A DNA stretch of 64,000 nt from Euryhalocaulis caribicus (GTDB taxonomy: Bacteria > Pseudomonadota > Alphaproteobacteria > Caulobacterales > Maricaulaceae). This document shows positions 24,646 through 33,948 of the stretch, one piece after another (position 1 is the stretch's first letter; every line of letters begins with the position of its first letter). The stretch is taken from contig NZ_ASJA01000002.1 in NCBI RefSeq assembly GCF_000412185.1, positions 124,001 through 188,000 on the forward strand, read 5' to 3'. The position numbers and the translations under genes are program-made. Below the pieces are notes generated by a model. That model saw only the letters and a program-made list of their open reading frames with translations. It was not told the origin of the DNA and did no database searches.

Positions 24646-27306
24646 TCAGAACCCGCAGGCCAGGGCTCCGGTCAGGTTTGCGCCGGCGGCGACGACGGCG
24701 CCCGCCAGGAAGCCGGTTCCCAGCGTGAAAAAGCCTGATCCCGCGCCCACCGCCAAGGCCGTTCCGGCCGTCGCCTCGACCGCCACCCAGCACTGGGTGG
24801 CGTTGTTTGACGTCACCTGAGCGCCCTGGAAGTCGTGGGTGTCCGCCACCGCGGTGACGTGGGCGCTGTTTTCCGAGGTCATCGCGCCGCCATAGCTCAG
24901 CGCGCCGCCGCTGATGCATTGCGTGACATTGTCGCTCGACCAGTCGTTCAGGAAGGCCACGTCATACTGGTAGAGGCCGGACGGGTTGCTGCGCTCATTA
25001 TGATAGGAATCGTCATCCAGCATGCGGAACCCGGTCTGGGCGTCCGGCGTGATCAGCGCTTCAAAATCCGCCTTTCCAAGCTCCGGGCCGCAAGCATAGC
25101 GCGATGACGCGGCGCGGGTGGCCTCGTCATAGTCATCATTATCGGAAAGCTGAACGCTCAGGGCGCGCTCCAGATATTCCTTGTATTCGGACACCGCCGG
25201 GTCGCCATTGGCGTTAGGTCCCAGCACGTCATGGCCGGCGACGCTGAAATAGTCCGTCATGTCGCCGATGTCGCGGGTGTCTATGGGATCATTGACCCCG
25301 AGCTTGCCGTCGCCGTCCAGATCGAACACCAGATTGAAGCTGTTCCCGTAATAGTTGGAGAACAGGAAGCCGAGATTGCAAGCCTGCTGAAACTCATCGT
25401 CCTTGCTGGAGGACGCGTTCTGGCAGGGATCGTCGTCATACCCGGTGTCGTCGGGCGAGGCGGGCGGATCGCCCTCTCCGGCGAAGGCCGGATCGAACAC
25501 CGAGGCCGGCGGGGCCTGGTAGTTGATGCTGGCGTTCATCAATTGCGCCGGCCGGGGCCAGGCGCTGAAGAAGGTCTCGCCGTCGGAATTGGTCGTAAAG
25601 GACTGTTTGCGGTCGGCGTCGGTGAGCTGCGCGGTCTGGATCGTCCCGGCTTCGGCCAGCTGGATCGGGATTGAATAGGCGGCCAGATCGATCCGCGCCG
25701 CGCGCGCCGCCGCCCAGGAATGATAGCCGCCCTGATCGAGCAGCCGATCGCTGACGATATAGGCGTCCGCGGTCAGATTGGCCGGCAGATTCTTGGCCAG
25801 CGCATAGACATTATAGGCCTGGCTGAGATCGAAGACGTCCCGCAGCACCATATTGTCGCCGAGCGTGACAAGGTCGTTATGGCCGGTCTCCGATTGCGTC
25901 ACCAGAATATCGGCCTGCGTCCCGTAATTGGCGAAATCGCCGTCTTTCAGCGAAAACGCGCCATCGCCATTGGCGTCGAAGACGAACACGTAGGCGCCGG
26001 CCTCCGGGGCGCTCCACGACACTGTCTGGTTGAGATCGCCGTCGGCGTCGGTGGTCACCGCCGTCGGCGCGCCGCGCACGTCGGTCAGGGGATAGGTGAA
26101 ATTGGATTTGTAATTGCGCGCCGTCGAATAGGCGGTGATGTAGAATTGCGCCGAACTGGCCGAGGGCAGGAGCTGGGTCCCGGTGGAATGGACGTCGTCG
26201 GTTTCCTTGAACTTGCGGCGCTTATTGGCCTGGGTCACGGGAGCCGAGGCCGAGGCGGTTATGACCGGCGCCGCCTTGATCTGGGTCTGGCCGAGCTGGA
26301 CCCAGACGAGATAGTGGTCAGAGACGCGTTTGCCGTCGAGGCGCGTGGCGTTGCCGAAATGGTCGTAATCCACGCCATGCAGCCGGTAATAGGCGTTCAG
26401 CGCGTCGTTCAACAGGATCCGGTCATAGCCGCAGGCCGTGCCCACCGCGGTGTTGGTGCGTTGCCCGTAATTGATGTGCCAGTTCCAGCCCGCGGCGAAA
26501 TCCTGTCCGCGGAACCCGACCGGATAGGAGGCGCAATCGGCGTTCAGATCGCCGATCAGCATCTTATTGGCCCCGGCGGCCAGATTCTGCTCGATCGCGC
26601 GCAGCTCGTAATGCACCGAGCTCGCGTTGGACGCGCCGGCCACCGTGCCCGGCGGGCGCGCCTGCGCCGAATGGCCGTAAGCGGGCTTGGTGTGATTGGT
26701 GTAGATGTCGAACGCCACCGGCGCAAAAGTCGGATCGTTCGGCGTATAGGTGACCGTGGCGATGATGGGCGGACGCATCCACACATTGGCGGCGGGCTGC
26801 ATCGTGCCGTTGGCGGCGAGATAATTGACGCCGGTCGTCGAATAATCGGTGAGCGGGGCGATGGCGATCGTCCCCGTGGCGTTGGCCGGCGGCGCGCAGA
26901 CCACGTAGCGCTCCTGCCGGCCGACCCGGCCCGACGGCGCGCTGACATGATTGCAGGCAAAGCCCGCGGGAAGATAATTACTCAGATGGGCGGTGACCGA
27001 TGCGCCGGTCTGCAGCACTTCCTGAAACACGACGATGTCATACCCGCCGGCGATCGTGCCCATGCGGGTCAGCAGATTGACGCGGTCGCCGCCCGCCGGA
27101 AAGGTCGCCTTGCTCATGGAGAGATTCATGAGGTTCCAGGACGCCACGTTCAGGGCCCAGGAGTGATAGGTGACCCCATTGGCCGCGGCCGTTTCGGCCT
27201 CCGACATCAGGGGGCCGGCGGCGGGCGGGGGCGCGTCCGCGCCGTGCCCGCAGGCGGCCAGCGCCGCGGCGCTGGCGAAGGCGGCGGCGATGCGTCGGGG
27301 GCTCAT
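24646..27306 (-). CDS. Lipoprotein with endonuclease/exonuclease/phosphatase (EEP) domain
   Basis: 886 residues with a lipoprotein signal (MSPRRIAAAFASAAALAACG). Residues about 50-340 look like an EEP domain: LNVASWNLMNLS (N), YDIVVFQEVLQTG (catalytic E), IYTNHTKPAYG (H region), MLIGDLNADC (D-x-N) and a late KRVSDHYLVWVQL (DH). The remainder includes two Asp-rich calcium-like loops (DANGDGAFSLKDGD and DLDGDGKLGVND) and a Gly/Ala-rich hydrophobic C-terminus. It probably hydrolyses phosphodiester bonds at the cell surface. Its start overlaps the stop of the preceding gene (27303-28088) by 4 bp, so they are co-translated. Confidence 0.75.
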   Translation of the reverse strand: MSPRRIAAAFASAAALAACGHGADAPPPAAGPLMSEAETAAANGVTYHSWALNVASWNLMNLSMSKATFPAGGDRVNLLTRMGTIAGGYDIVVFQEVLQTGASVTAHLSNYLPAGFACNHVSAPSGRVGRQERYVVCAPPANATGTIAIAPLTDYSTTGVNYLAANGTMQPAANVWMRPPIIATVTYTPNDPTFAPVAFDIYTNHTKPAYGHSAQARPPGTVAGASNASSVHYELRAIEQNLAAGANKMLIGDLNADCASYPVGFRGQDFAAGWNWHINYGQRTNTAVGTACGYDRILLNDALNAYYRLHGVDYDHFGNATRLDGKRVSDHYLVWVQLGQTQIKAAPVITASASAPVTQANKRRKFKETDDVHSTGTQLLPSASSAQFYITAYSTARNYKSNFTYPLTDVRGAPTAVTTDADGDLNQTVSWSAPEAGAYVFVFDANGDGAFSLKDGDFANYGTQADILVTQSETGHNDLVTLGDNMVLRDVFDLSQAYNVYALAKNLPANLTADAYIVSDRLLDQGGYHSWAAARAARIDLAAYSIPIQLAEAGTIQTAQLTDADRKQSFTTNSDGETFFSAWPRPAQLMNASINYQAPPASVFDPAFAGEGDPPASPDDTGYDDDPCQNASSSKDDEFQQACNLGFLFSNYYGNSFNLVFDLDGDGKLGVNDPIDTRDIGDMTDYFSVAGHDVLGPNANGDPAVSEYKEYLERALSVQLSDNDDYDEATRAASSRYACGPELGKADFEALITPDAQTGFRMLDDDSYHNERSNPSGLYQYDVAFLNDWSSDNVTQCISGGALSYGGAMTSENSAHVTAVADTHDFQGAQVTSNNATQCWVAVEATAGTALAVGAGSGFFTLGTGFLAGAVVAAGANLTGALACGF

Positions 27307-28088
27307 TGGTCGCTCTGCAGGTTGGTCTGATAGGTATAGGGACCGAGGCCGGCCACGCCGATGCTGCCCCGGGCGGGCTCCACCACAAGCGGCGGGCCGT
27401 CGGCGCGCACCGCCTTGACCTCCCAGTCGAAGCGTTGCGCGGAGTTTCCGTTTTCCGAAACGACGGTGAAGGCGCCGTCGACGATCCGGGCGCCGTCCCG
27501 GGTCTGCACCGCCAGACGGTCGAACCCGTCAATATTGGTCAGCTGGATCGTTTGATCGCCGTCGCGCGTCAGCGCCTCGAAATAGGGCGGCAACGCGATC
27601 CGCGCCGCGCCGTCCTCCAGCTGCGCGCTGCCGCGATAATAGACCGCGCCCTCGGGACCCTCGAGCGAGGCGTGAACCAGATGGCGCTCCTGATCCAGCG
27701 GATGGTCAATGATGAAGGTCTTGAAAACGGACTGCGTGGGATCGACCGGATTGATGGCGTGGATCTGGATATCGCTCTGCGCCGAGCCGGTGCCGCCATA
27801 GACCAGAACGAACGGACGCTGGCCGTACCGCACGTCAAACCCGTTTATGACCGCTGAGGCGCCGAACTGGCCGTCCAGCCCGCCGCCCTTGATCAGCCCC
27901 TCGGTCAGGGAATCTCCGGCGACATGAAGGGTCTCTTGCGGGTCGCTGGTGCCCACGCCCATCTCGCCTTCCTGGTCGACGACAAATCCCTTGATCGCGG
28001 TGTCCGCCTCCTGGGCGGCCGCGGCGGCGGCGCCAAGGCCAAGCGCTGCCCCGGCAATGATCGGCAAAGCCTGTGAGGAAAATCGCAT
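27303..28088 (-). CDS. Secreted beta-rich protein with tail-fibre-like repeat, unknown
   Basis: 261 residues with a signal peptide (ALPIIAGAALGLGAAAAAAQ). The segment GEMGVGTSDPQETLHVAGDS is the kind of repeat found at the start of phage-tail and adhesin-like chaperoned fibres. Later, GSAQLEDGAARIALPPYFEA and QRFDWEVKAVRAD resemble beta-structured C-terminal fibre domains. Function not established. It is the middle gene of a three-gene operon of secreted proteins, with the Hint-domain protein upstream and the EEP nuclease overlapping downstream. Confidence 0.6.
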   Translation of the reverse strand: MRFSSQALPIIAGAALGLGAAAAAAQEADTAIKGFVVDQEGEMGVGTSDPQETLHVAGDSLTEGLIKGGGLDGQFGASAVINGFDVRYGQRPFVLVYGGTGSAQSDIQIHAINPVDPTQSVFKTFIIDHPLDQERHLVHASLEGPEGAVYYRGSAQLEDGAARIALPPYFEALTRDGDQTIQLTNIDGFDRLAVQTRDGARIVDGAFTVVSENGNSAQRFDWEVKAVRADGPPLVVEPARGSIGVAGLGPYTYQTNLQSDQ

Positions 28089-28129
28089 GTCACGCTCCTT
28101 TATTCCTGGATGGCCGGCGGCCGGGGGAC

Positions 28130-29911
28130 TCAGCGGTTTGCGCGGTCTTCCAGATGACTGGCGTAGTCGGTCTCAAAGCCCTCGGGCAGAAGGCCCTGGA
28201 CGCGCGCCGGCGCGGCCTGTTTGGCGGCGGCCAGCTTTTGCTGGGCGTCATGCCCGCCGACGAGGAACCCGTTGGCGTAGAACGAGCCGGTCTCGGGGTG
28301 CAGCGCGGCGGCGGAGCGGTCGAGCATGAGATTATAGACCGGCCCGTCATACTCGATTTCGGCGGCGGCGCTCACGCTCACCGGACCGTTTTGCGAGAGA
28401 ATCCGGTCGCCCGGCTGCAAATCCTCGGCGGCGCGCCACGAGCCGTCCGCCATGACGAACGGGTGCATCGCGGACGCCTCGATTTTCAGGCCCTCGCCCG
28501 CTTCAATGACATAAAGGGTCGCCTCGTCGCCCTCGACCGTGCCGACGATATGGGCCTCAACGCCGCCCATGGAGATGACCCGCTCGCCCTCGCCGGCGAA
28601 CTCTGAAATGGGCCGGTGACCATTGCCCCCGGCCAGCGCGATCAGCGTGTCGGGATGCAGGCAGCCCGCCACAAGCCGCAGCATCGGGGTCGCCAGGGAG
28701 CCGGCGGTCGGGCCGAGGAAATGCGGCACCGTGGTGCCGGCCTGGGACAATTGCGAGGCGACGATGGTGTTGTCGCTATCGGCGTCATTCTCGACCTGAA
28801 GGGTCAGCGCAAACTGCACGCTGGTCCCGTCGCCCCCGCAAATCAGGTCGGACGCGCCGCCAAAGTCCAGATCGTCGAAATTCCACGACAGGGTCTTGGT
28901 CGCGGCGTTATAGGCCACCTGCTCCTGGGAGAAGAAATTCGACCCGCTGATGGACGGCGCCAGCCGGCAATTGCCGCCCTGGACGGTGTTGATCAGCGAC
29001 ACCGATCCGGTGCCCACCAGATCGCCCGCGCCGTCGGTCTTGGGCGTCTGGGCGGGCTTGTAGGTGACCGAGCCCTCCATGTTCACCAGCACGTCGGTGT
29101 TGGAGTAGGTCCCATAGTCGCACACGCCCGGATTGGCGTTGGCGTTCACCGAACGGCTGGTACAGACCAGCGCGGTCTCAAGCGAGTCGTTCTGGGCGTG
29201 AACGATGATCGGATCCGATATCGACTGAACCTGCGGATAGTCGATCGTATCGAGCGTCAGCGCGGAGATCTGCGAGATATAGCGCTGGTTGGTCGCGTCA
29301 TAGAAGGTCGCGGAAAACGCCCCCGTAAAAGCCTGATCGGCGGTTGTCACGGCGTGATTGACGGGAAAATACTGACCCGACCCGAAGGACGAGGTGGTGG
29401 CGCAATCGCCGATCGGATTGTTGTTCAGGTCGTAGAAACAAAGGCTGGTATAGGCGATCTGCAGCGTGCGGGACGGATCGTCCGCCGCCGCCTCCATGCT
29501 GGCGGCCGCCGAACCCTGATAATTGGACGCCGTGTTGGTGGGATAAAGCGCCAGCATCTGGGTGGCGATGTCGGTGTAAACCAGATCGTCGGAGACCTGC
29601 ACGGTTTCGGGATAGGTCACGCCCTGTTCGGCGTGGACGCCTTGCTGGGCGTCGATGAGCGCGTGCAGCCCCGGATAGCGGTCCGCGGCGAGGCCGGCGC
29701 GCTCATAATGGCGTTTCAGGAACCGGACATTGCGGGGGTCGCTGTGATCCAGCGTCACGGTTTCGCCGTCCGCGGCCTGCGCCAGCACGTACGCCGCGGC
29801 GGCGCGGTCCGCTTCATCCCAGACGGGCGCGTCCGCCGATTCGGGCTGCGCCTGCGCGCCCCCCGCCATGCACGCCCCGGCCAAGCCGGCCAGCCCCATC
29901 ATCCTGAACAT
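28130..29911 (-). CDS. Secreted Hint-domain (hedgehog/intein-type) protein
   Basis: 593 residues with a signal peptide (GLAGLAGACMAGGAQAQ). Residues about 1-405 are beta-rich and unrecognised. The C-terminal ~190 residues form a Hint domain: GCLHPDTLIALAGGNGHRPI with the catalytic first Cys, GEGERVISM, IEASAMHPFVMADGSWRAAE with the block-B H, DLQPGDRILSQNGPV, and YDGPVYNLMLDRSAAALHPE … FYANGFLVGG. Hint domains cleave themselves or splice to release a partner. No toxin follows it here: about 45 residues remain after the domain. It heads an operon with a fibre-like protein and an EEP nuclease lipoprotein, which may be linked in function. Confidence 0.75.
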   Translation of the reverse strand: MFRMMGLAGLAGACMAGGAQAQPESADAPVWDEADRAAAAYVLAQAADGETVTLDHSDPRNVRFLKRHYERAGLAADRYPGLHALIDAQQGVHAEQGVTYPETVQVSDDLVYTDIATQMLALYPTNTASNYQGSAAASMEAAADDPSRTLQIAYTSLCFYDLNNNPIGDCATTSSFGSGQYFPVNHAVTTADQAFTGAFSATFYDATNQRYISQISALTLDTIDYPQVQSISDPIIVHAQNDSLETALVCTSRSVNANANPGVCDYGTYSNTDVLVNMEGSVTYKPAQTPKTDGAGDLVGTGSVSLINTVQGGNCRLAPSISGSNFFSQEQVAYNAATKTLSWNFDDLDFGGASDLICGGDGTSVQFALTLQVENDADSDNTIVASQLSQAGTTVPHFLGPTAGSLATPMLRLVAGCLHPDTLIALAGGNGHRPISEFAGEGERVISMGGVEAHIVGTVEGDEATLYVIEAGEGLKIEASAMHPFVMADGSWRAAEDLQPGDRILSQNGPVSVSAAAEIEYDGPVYNLMLDRSAAALHPETGSFYANGFLVGGHDAQQKLAAAKQAAPARVQGLLPEGFETDYASHLEDRANR

Positions 29912-30024
29912 CGTGACGCCCCCTATTTCTATTTGTAATTGTGTATTAGCAGAAAATTATCGTCTTAGGAATAGACCGTCCTTGATATGACATTCCGGCG
30001 CGCAAAGGGGAGGCGGCGCTCGAT

Positions 30025-30441
30025 ATGGCTGGATTCTGGATAAGGCTGGGCTTGATCTGCGTTCTGCCCTGGAGCGCCGCGGCCAAGAGCAATGCTCCGA
30101 GCCCCGGCGGCGCGCCAGAATGCGAGACGGCGGTTGTTATGAGCCGGGGCGTGGATCCGGCGACGCTGGGCGCCCGCGCCATGACCTGGGAGAGGGAGGC
30201 TGCGGCAAGAACCGCCGGCGATCAGAACGGGAGGGACGCCTGCCCGTGCCTTGAGGGCGAAGAGGCGGGCAAAGCCTCATGCGGCGCGCAATTCGCCTAT
30301 TCGACGCAAGACGGGTTTGAGCCTCTCTGCGGCGCGCCTCCGCGTAGCAACGCCGGACCGGCCAAACGGACTGAGAAAAAGCTGGGCCGGGCAAACCCGG
30401 TCAGACGTCTTCCCGACGCAGATTTGAAATCATCGCGATAA
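30025..30441 (+). CDS. Small secreted Cys-rich protein, CPC/PLC motif
   Basis: 138 residues with a likely signal peptide (FWIRLGLICVLPWSAAAKS). The segment DACPCLEGEEAGKASCGAQF AYSTQDGFEPLC is a divergent form of the CPCPxN…CGGRSAYSRPGGxxPLCY motif in the protein at 33949-34428. It overlaps the tail of the convergent XRE gene (30401-30799) by 41 bp. The coding assignment rests on the motif and codon use; the last ~30 residues may be non-native. Function unknown. Confidence 0.5.
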   Translation: MAGFWIRLGLICVLPWSAAAKSNAPSPGGAPECETAVVMSRGVDPATLGARAMTWEREAAARTAGDQNGRDACPCLEGEEAGKASCGAQFAYSTQDGFEPLCGAPPRSNAGPAKRTEKKLGRANPVRRLPDADLKSSR

Positions 30442-30799
30442 TCTGATCGCGGACCCGGTCGTCGCATTCATCAAGATTGTGCAGCATCTTCGACACAGTG
30501 CGGGCCTGCAAATTCTTGAACGACTCAAGCGGCGCGTCGGCCTCATCGGCGTCCGCCGCATTATCGGCCGGATAAAAATAGGTGATCGGCTTGCCGACGA
30601 CCTGCGCTATTTCATAAAGCCGCTGCGCGGCCACGCGGTTCGCGCCGCTTTCATATTTCTGGACCTGCTGAAAACTGACATTGAGCCGGTCGCCCAGCTC
30701 CGACTGGGACAGGCCGCAGAGCTGACGCGCCAGCCGCACCCGGGCTCCGATCAGCGCGTCCAGCTCCGTGGTTGATCGCGGCTTATTTTTTTCTGTCAT
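30401..30799 (-). CDS. XRE-family transcriptional regulator
   Basis: 132 residues. The HTH is at about residues 14-70: IGARVRLARQLCGLSQSELG, DRLNVSFQQVQKYESGANRV, AAQRLYEIAQVVGKPITYFY. This is the common alphaproteobacterial form with a variable acidic C-terminal tail. It probably regulates nearby cargo genes; no operator was found near it. Confidence 0.85.
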   Translation of the reverse strand: MTEKNKPRSTTELDALIGARVRLARQLCGLSQSELGDRLNVSFQQVQKYESGANRVAAQRLYEIAQVVGKPITYFYPADNAADADEADAPLESFKNLQARTVSKMLHNLDECDDRVRDQIIAMISNLRREDV

Positions 30800-30857
30800 G
30801 GCCTGTCTTGTCGCCTGTCATTCTTAAGATATGGGCAAAAAGACAGAGCGATTCAAA

Positions 30858-31265
30858 TTAATCCCGGTCGCCATTATCAGCGGACGGGTCGGTGGTGGCG
30901 AGTTCGCCGGTTGCGATGTTCTCCAGGACCAGCTGGTAAAAATGCGGATAATAGGAGCCGCAATGATCGGTCATGACCACCGTCTTGCGCGCGTCATCGC
31001 CGAACGCGACCTCGAAATCGCTGTCTTCCGGGAACACCGACACGCCCGGCCAGGTCCGGCCGGCCAGCTGGAACTCATAGAACCGCCAGCCCTCGGGCGC
31101 GATAAAGATGAAGTCGGTGGGGTAGTCGGCGCTCAGATTGCCGTGTTTCAGTCCGAAATGGACGGCATGGGCCGCAACGGTCCCGCCTTCGCGGAGCTCG
31201 AGCTTGGGGTATATGCGGACATCAACCCGGCGCGTGTCGCGCGGTGCGTCGTCAGAGTTCGCCAT
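30858..31265 (-). CDS. Conserved-looking small protein, unknown
   Basis: 135 residues, beta-rich and aromatic (DFIFIAPEGWRFYEFQLAGR TWPGVSV), with no signal peptide or membrane helix. Its start overlaps the stop of the TPR gene by 14 bp, so it is the third gene of an operon from 33713 to 30858. No family recognised. Confidence 0.55.
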   Translation of the reverse strand: MANSDDAPRDTRRVDVRIYPKLELREGGTVAAHAVHFGLKHGNLSADYPTDFIFIAPEGWRFYEFQLAGRTWPGVSVFPEDSDFEVAFGDDARKTVVMTDHCGSYYPHFYQLVLENIATGELATTDPSADNGDRD

Positions 31266-33288
31266 CGTCTATCTCCCTGTTGCTGGCGCGGCCGGCCGTG
31301 GCCGGTTGAGACTCGCGCTCCCAGAACGCGAGGAAATCGGGCCGCTGATAATCCGATTCTATCAGCGCATTCTTCAGGGCGCGGGCGCGATCGCGCTCGC
31401 CCAGCCGCCACCGGATCCGCGCCAGGAGGTCCTGTCCGGCGCGGCTGGACACCGCCTCGGCCCCGTCCAGACGGCGCGCCGCCTCCCGGTAGGCGCGCAT
31501 CGCCTCATCGCGCTGTCCCATCGAGGCGAGAATTTCGCCCTGGATAAAATAGGCTTCCGCGGCGAGCGGCCTGGCCGAGGCGCGGCCGGACTCGACCGCA
31601 AGATCGGCCGACCCCGCCGCGCTCGCGATATCGGCGCGCGCCGCCTCCAGGGCGCCGGAGGCCTGCGCGATCTGCGCGGAGATAAGCTGCAGTTCGGCGC
31701 GCGTGACATGCCGGTCGTCATCGGCGCCTTGCGGATCCTTTCCGGCGAGGACGCGGCGCGCCTGATCGGCCAGAAGTTTCGCCCTCACGGCCTCGCCGGC
31801 CCACAGCGCCAGCCGGGCGCGTTCGTGAAGCGCCTGCATATAGAGCCGCCGGAACCGGGCGTTATCGGGCCGCGCGTCCATCAGCGCCTCCAGACCGTCC
31901 AGCGCTTCTTCCAGGGCGGCGTTCGCGCGCTCCACGTTCCCGGCCTCAGCGAGCAGGCTCGCCTGGGCGCGAAGGCTGTTGGCGAGCCGCCTCTGAACGA
32001 AGGCGTCATCGGGGCGCCCGGCCAGTTCGGCGCGATGGATTCCGGTTTCCGTCCGGCGCGCGTCCAGAGCGTCTTGCGCGCGCCCGAGCGCGGTCAGGGC
32101 GTCGGCGCGCCAGGCATGGGCGTTGGCGACGTCCTCTGCGCTCGCCGCGCCGGCGTCCACCGGGCCCGAGCGGAAGGCGTCAATCGCCGCCTCGAACCGG
32201 GTCAGCGCCTGTTCGGGCCGCCCCTTCTCCAGGGCGACGAGGCCCAGATTGACATCGGCGTGAGCGGCTTCAGCCTGATAAAGCGCGTTGTCCGGCGCGC
32301 TCTGGGCGAGGCCTGAGATCAGGCTGGCGTATTCCGTGAACCCCGCGTCGGCCGAAGCGAGGTCGCCCCGCCGGAACGCGCTGTTGGCCAGCCAGAACGC
32401 CGATTGCGCATGATCGAAGCGGCGGTCCGGGTCGGCCGGCTGGCGTTCGAGCAGTTTCTCCGTCGTGCGGTAGGCGAGCGCAAACGCGTCCCTCGCGGCG
32501 CCGGGATCGCCCGCGACGTCTTCGGTCTCCGCGACCAGCCGCCAGAGCTCGGCCCGCCGCGCCAGGGCCGCGTCATCCAGACGGTCCAGATTTTCGCCGC
32601 CGAGCGCGGCCATCGCGTCTTCCGCAACGCTTAAGAGCGCGGTCTGGCGCGCCGCATCCGGCAAACGCTCCGTCATGCCGGTCATCAGCGCCGTGGCGAA
32701 CGCATCGGCTTCCCGGGCCTCGCTCTGCGCCGTTTTCAGGGCCTGGCCCAGCCATGCGCCGGTACCGGCCCAGCCAATGACCGCCACGGCCGCAGCGATG
32801 GCGGCCAGGCGCGGCCAGGCCGCGGCAAAGGAACGGTCCGCCGCGCGGACCGGGCCGGCACGCGCGGGATCGACGCCCGCCCACGCCGCCGCGCGAGCGA
32901 CCAGATCGTCCGGAATTTCGCCCTCCGGCCCGATGACGCCCAGAGCATCGGGAGGATTGACCGGCCGCAGGAATCCGTCCTCGCCGCGTTCGGCCGTGAG
33001 AATGGGCGGGATCGCTCCTTCCGGTTCTGCGGCGCTGGAGATCCGCGCCAGCCGCAAGCGCGCGCGGCGCGCCGGCCTGGCAAGGGCGCTCAGGGTGCGG
33101 CTGAATTCAAGATCCTCCGCCGCGTCCTCCGTACACAGGATCAGGAATAATCCGTCTTCCTCAGAAGCCCGGGCGTCTTCCGCCAGCGCGGCGGACACGC
33201 CGCCGCGGCGGAGCGCCGCCCGAAGGCGTTCGGCCAGCGCGCCGTCTGACGCCGCCGAAAGAATCTGGACTGGGGTCTGAGCGGTCAT
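31252..33288 (-). CDS. Membrane-anchored TPR protein with possible degenerate TIR-like N-terminus
   Basis: 678 residues. Residues 1-110 (VQILSAASDGALAERLRAAL … DGLFLILCTEDAAEDLEFSR) have the alternating strand-helix pattern of a Rossmann/TIR-like fold, but the NADase Glu cannot be placed with confidence. A membrane helix follows at about 160-182 (RLAAIAAAVAVIGWAGTGAW). The remaining ~490 residues are TPR-like helical repeats. This resembles signalling or conflict proteins combining a sensor-like head with TPR repeats. It overlaps the upstream gene (33285) by 4 bp and the downstream gene by 14 bp. Function unknown. Confidence 0.6.
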   Translation of the reverse strand: MTAQTPVQILSAASDGALAERLRAALRRGGVSAALAEDARASEEDGLFLILCTEDAAEDLEFSRTLSALARPARRARLRLARISSAAEPEGAIPPILTAERGEDGFLRPVNPPDALGVIGPEGEIPDDLVARAAAWAGVDPARAGPVRAADRSFAAAWPRLAAIAAAVAVIGWAGTGAWLGQALKTAQSEAREADAFATALMTGMTERLPDAARQTALLSVAEDAMAALGGENLDRLDDAALARRAELWRLVAETEDVAGDPGAARDAFALAYRTTEKLLERQPADPDRRFDHAQSAFWLANSAFRRGDLASADAGFTEYASLISGLAQSAPDNALYQAEAAHADVNLGLVALEKGRPEQALTRFEAAIDAFRSGPVDAGAASAEDVANAHAWRADALTALGRAQDALDARRTETGIHRAELAGRPDDAFVQRRLANSLRAQASLLAEAGNVERANAALEEALDGLEALMDARPDNARFRRLYMQALHERARLALWAGEAVRAKLLADQARRVLAGKDPQGADDDRHVTRAELQLISAQIAQASGALEAARADIASAAGSADLAVESGRASARPLAAEAYFIQGEILASMGQRDEAMRAYREAARRLDGAEAVSSRAGQDLLARIRWRLGERDRARALKNALIESDYQRPDFLAFWERESQPATAGRASNREIDDGEL

Positions 33289-33713
33289 GATTGGCGGCGC
33301 CTTCCTCGTTCGCCCGGTTCTGCGTCTGACCGGGTTTCTCCGGCATCGGTCTCTGTCTGCACGGCGAGTCTTCCGGCGATATCCAACAGCTCCTGCTGCA
33401 GGCCGGCCCGCTCCTTTGCGGAGAGCTGGGCGGCGTAATAGAGCAGCTCGGCATAGGCGATTTCGAGTTCTTCAAATCCGCCGGGCGAGGTCACCAGGAA
33501 GCTGGAAAAGGGCACGCGCAAGACACGGGATATCTCGATCAGCTCGCTGAAGAGCGGCTCGCCGCCCTCATAGAGTTCGGCGAGCCGGAGCGGGCCCAGG
33601 ATTTCAAGCAATTCCTGCTCGGCGGCAAGGCCGCGATAGGCCACCAGAAACGCGAACGATTCCGAGAATCTCTGTTGCGCCGACTGCACCAGGCCAAGGG
33701 AGGGGCGATTCAT
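33285..33713 (-). CDS. Small helical protein, possible degenerate XRE-like fold
   Basis: 142 residues, helical, with FSELIEISRVLRVPFSSFLV resembling the last helices of XRE domains. No classical HTH signature could be fixed. It heads the three-gene operon with the TPR protein and the 135-residue protein (4-bp overlap with the next start). Function unknown. Confidence 0.5.
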   Translation of the reverse strand: MNRPSLGLVQSAQQRFSESFAFLVAYRGLAAEQELLEILGPLRLAELYEGGEPLFSELIEISRVLRVPFSSFLVTSPGGFEELEIAYAELLYYAAQLSAKERAGLQQELLDIAGRLAVQTETDAGETRSDAEPGERGRRRQS

Positions 33714-33948
33714 CGAGCTGTCGGGCCGCGCTTCTGCTGATTCGATTAGAGATTGTCACACAGGAATCCTTCCCGCCAAGAGAGGATGTCGCCTCAGGGT
33801 TTGCTTGAGCAAGGAACGCGCGGCCTTCCGCGTTGCGGGGGCCTTCGGGTCAATGCCTCAAACATATCTCGCTAAACGTGTATTATTTACGTTATATATA
33901 ATAAAAGTTATACCGCCAAGCCGACTTTCAGTCGGAAAGGGGAGGCCC

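Noticed and set aside
25720-27330. 536-residue plus-strand ORF opposite the EEP nuclease gene
   Set aside because: Low-complexity Arg/Gly/Val-rich translation with no domain; mirror of a GC-rich gene with clear signal and motifs on the other strand.
28616-29938. 440-residue plus-strand ORF opposite the Hint-domain gene
   Set aside because: Arg/Gly-rich shadow translation, no motif; the minus-strand gene has a signal peptide and Hint domain.
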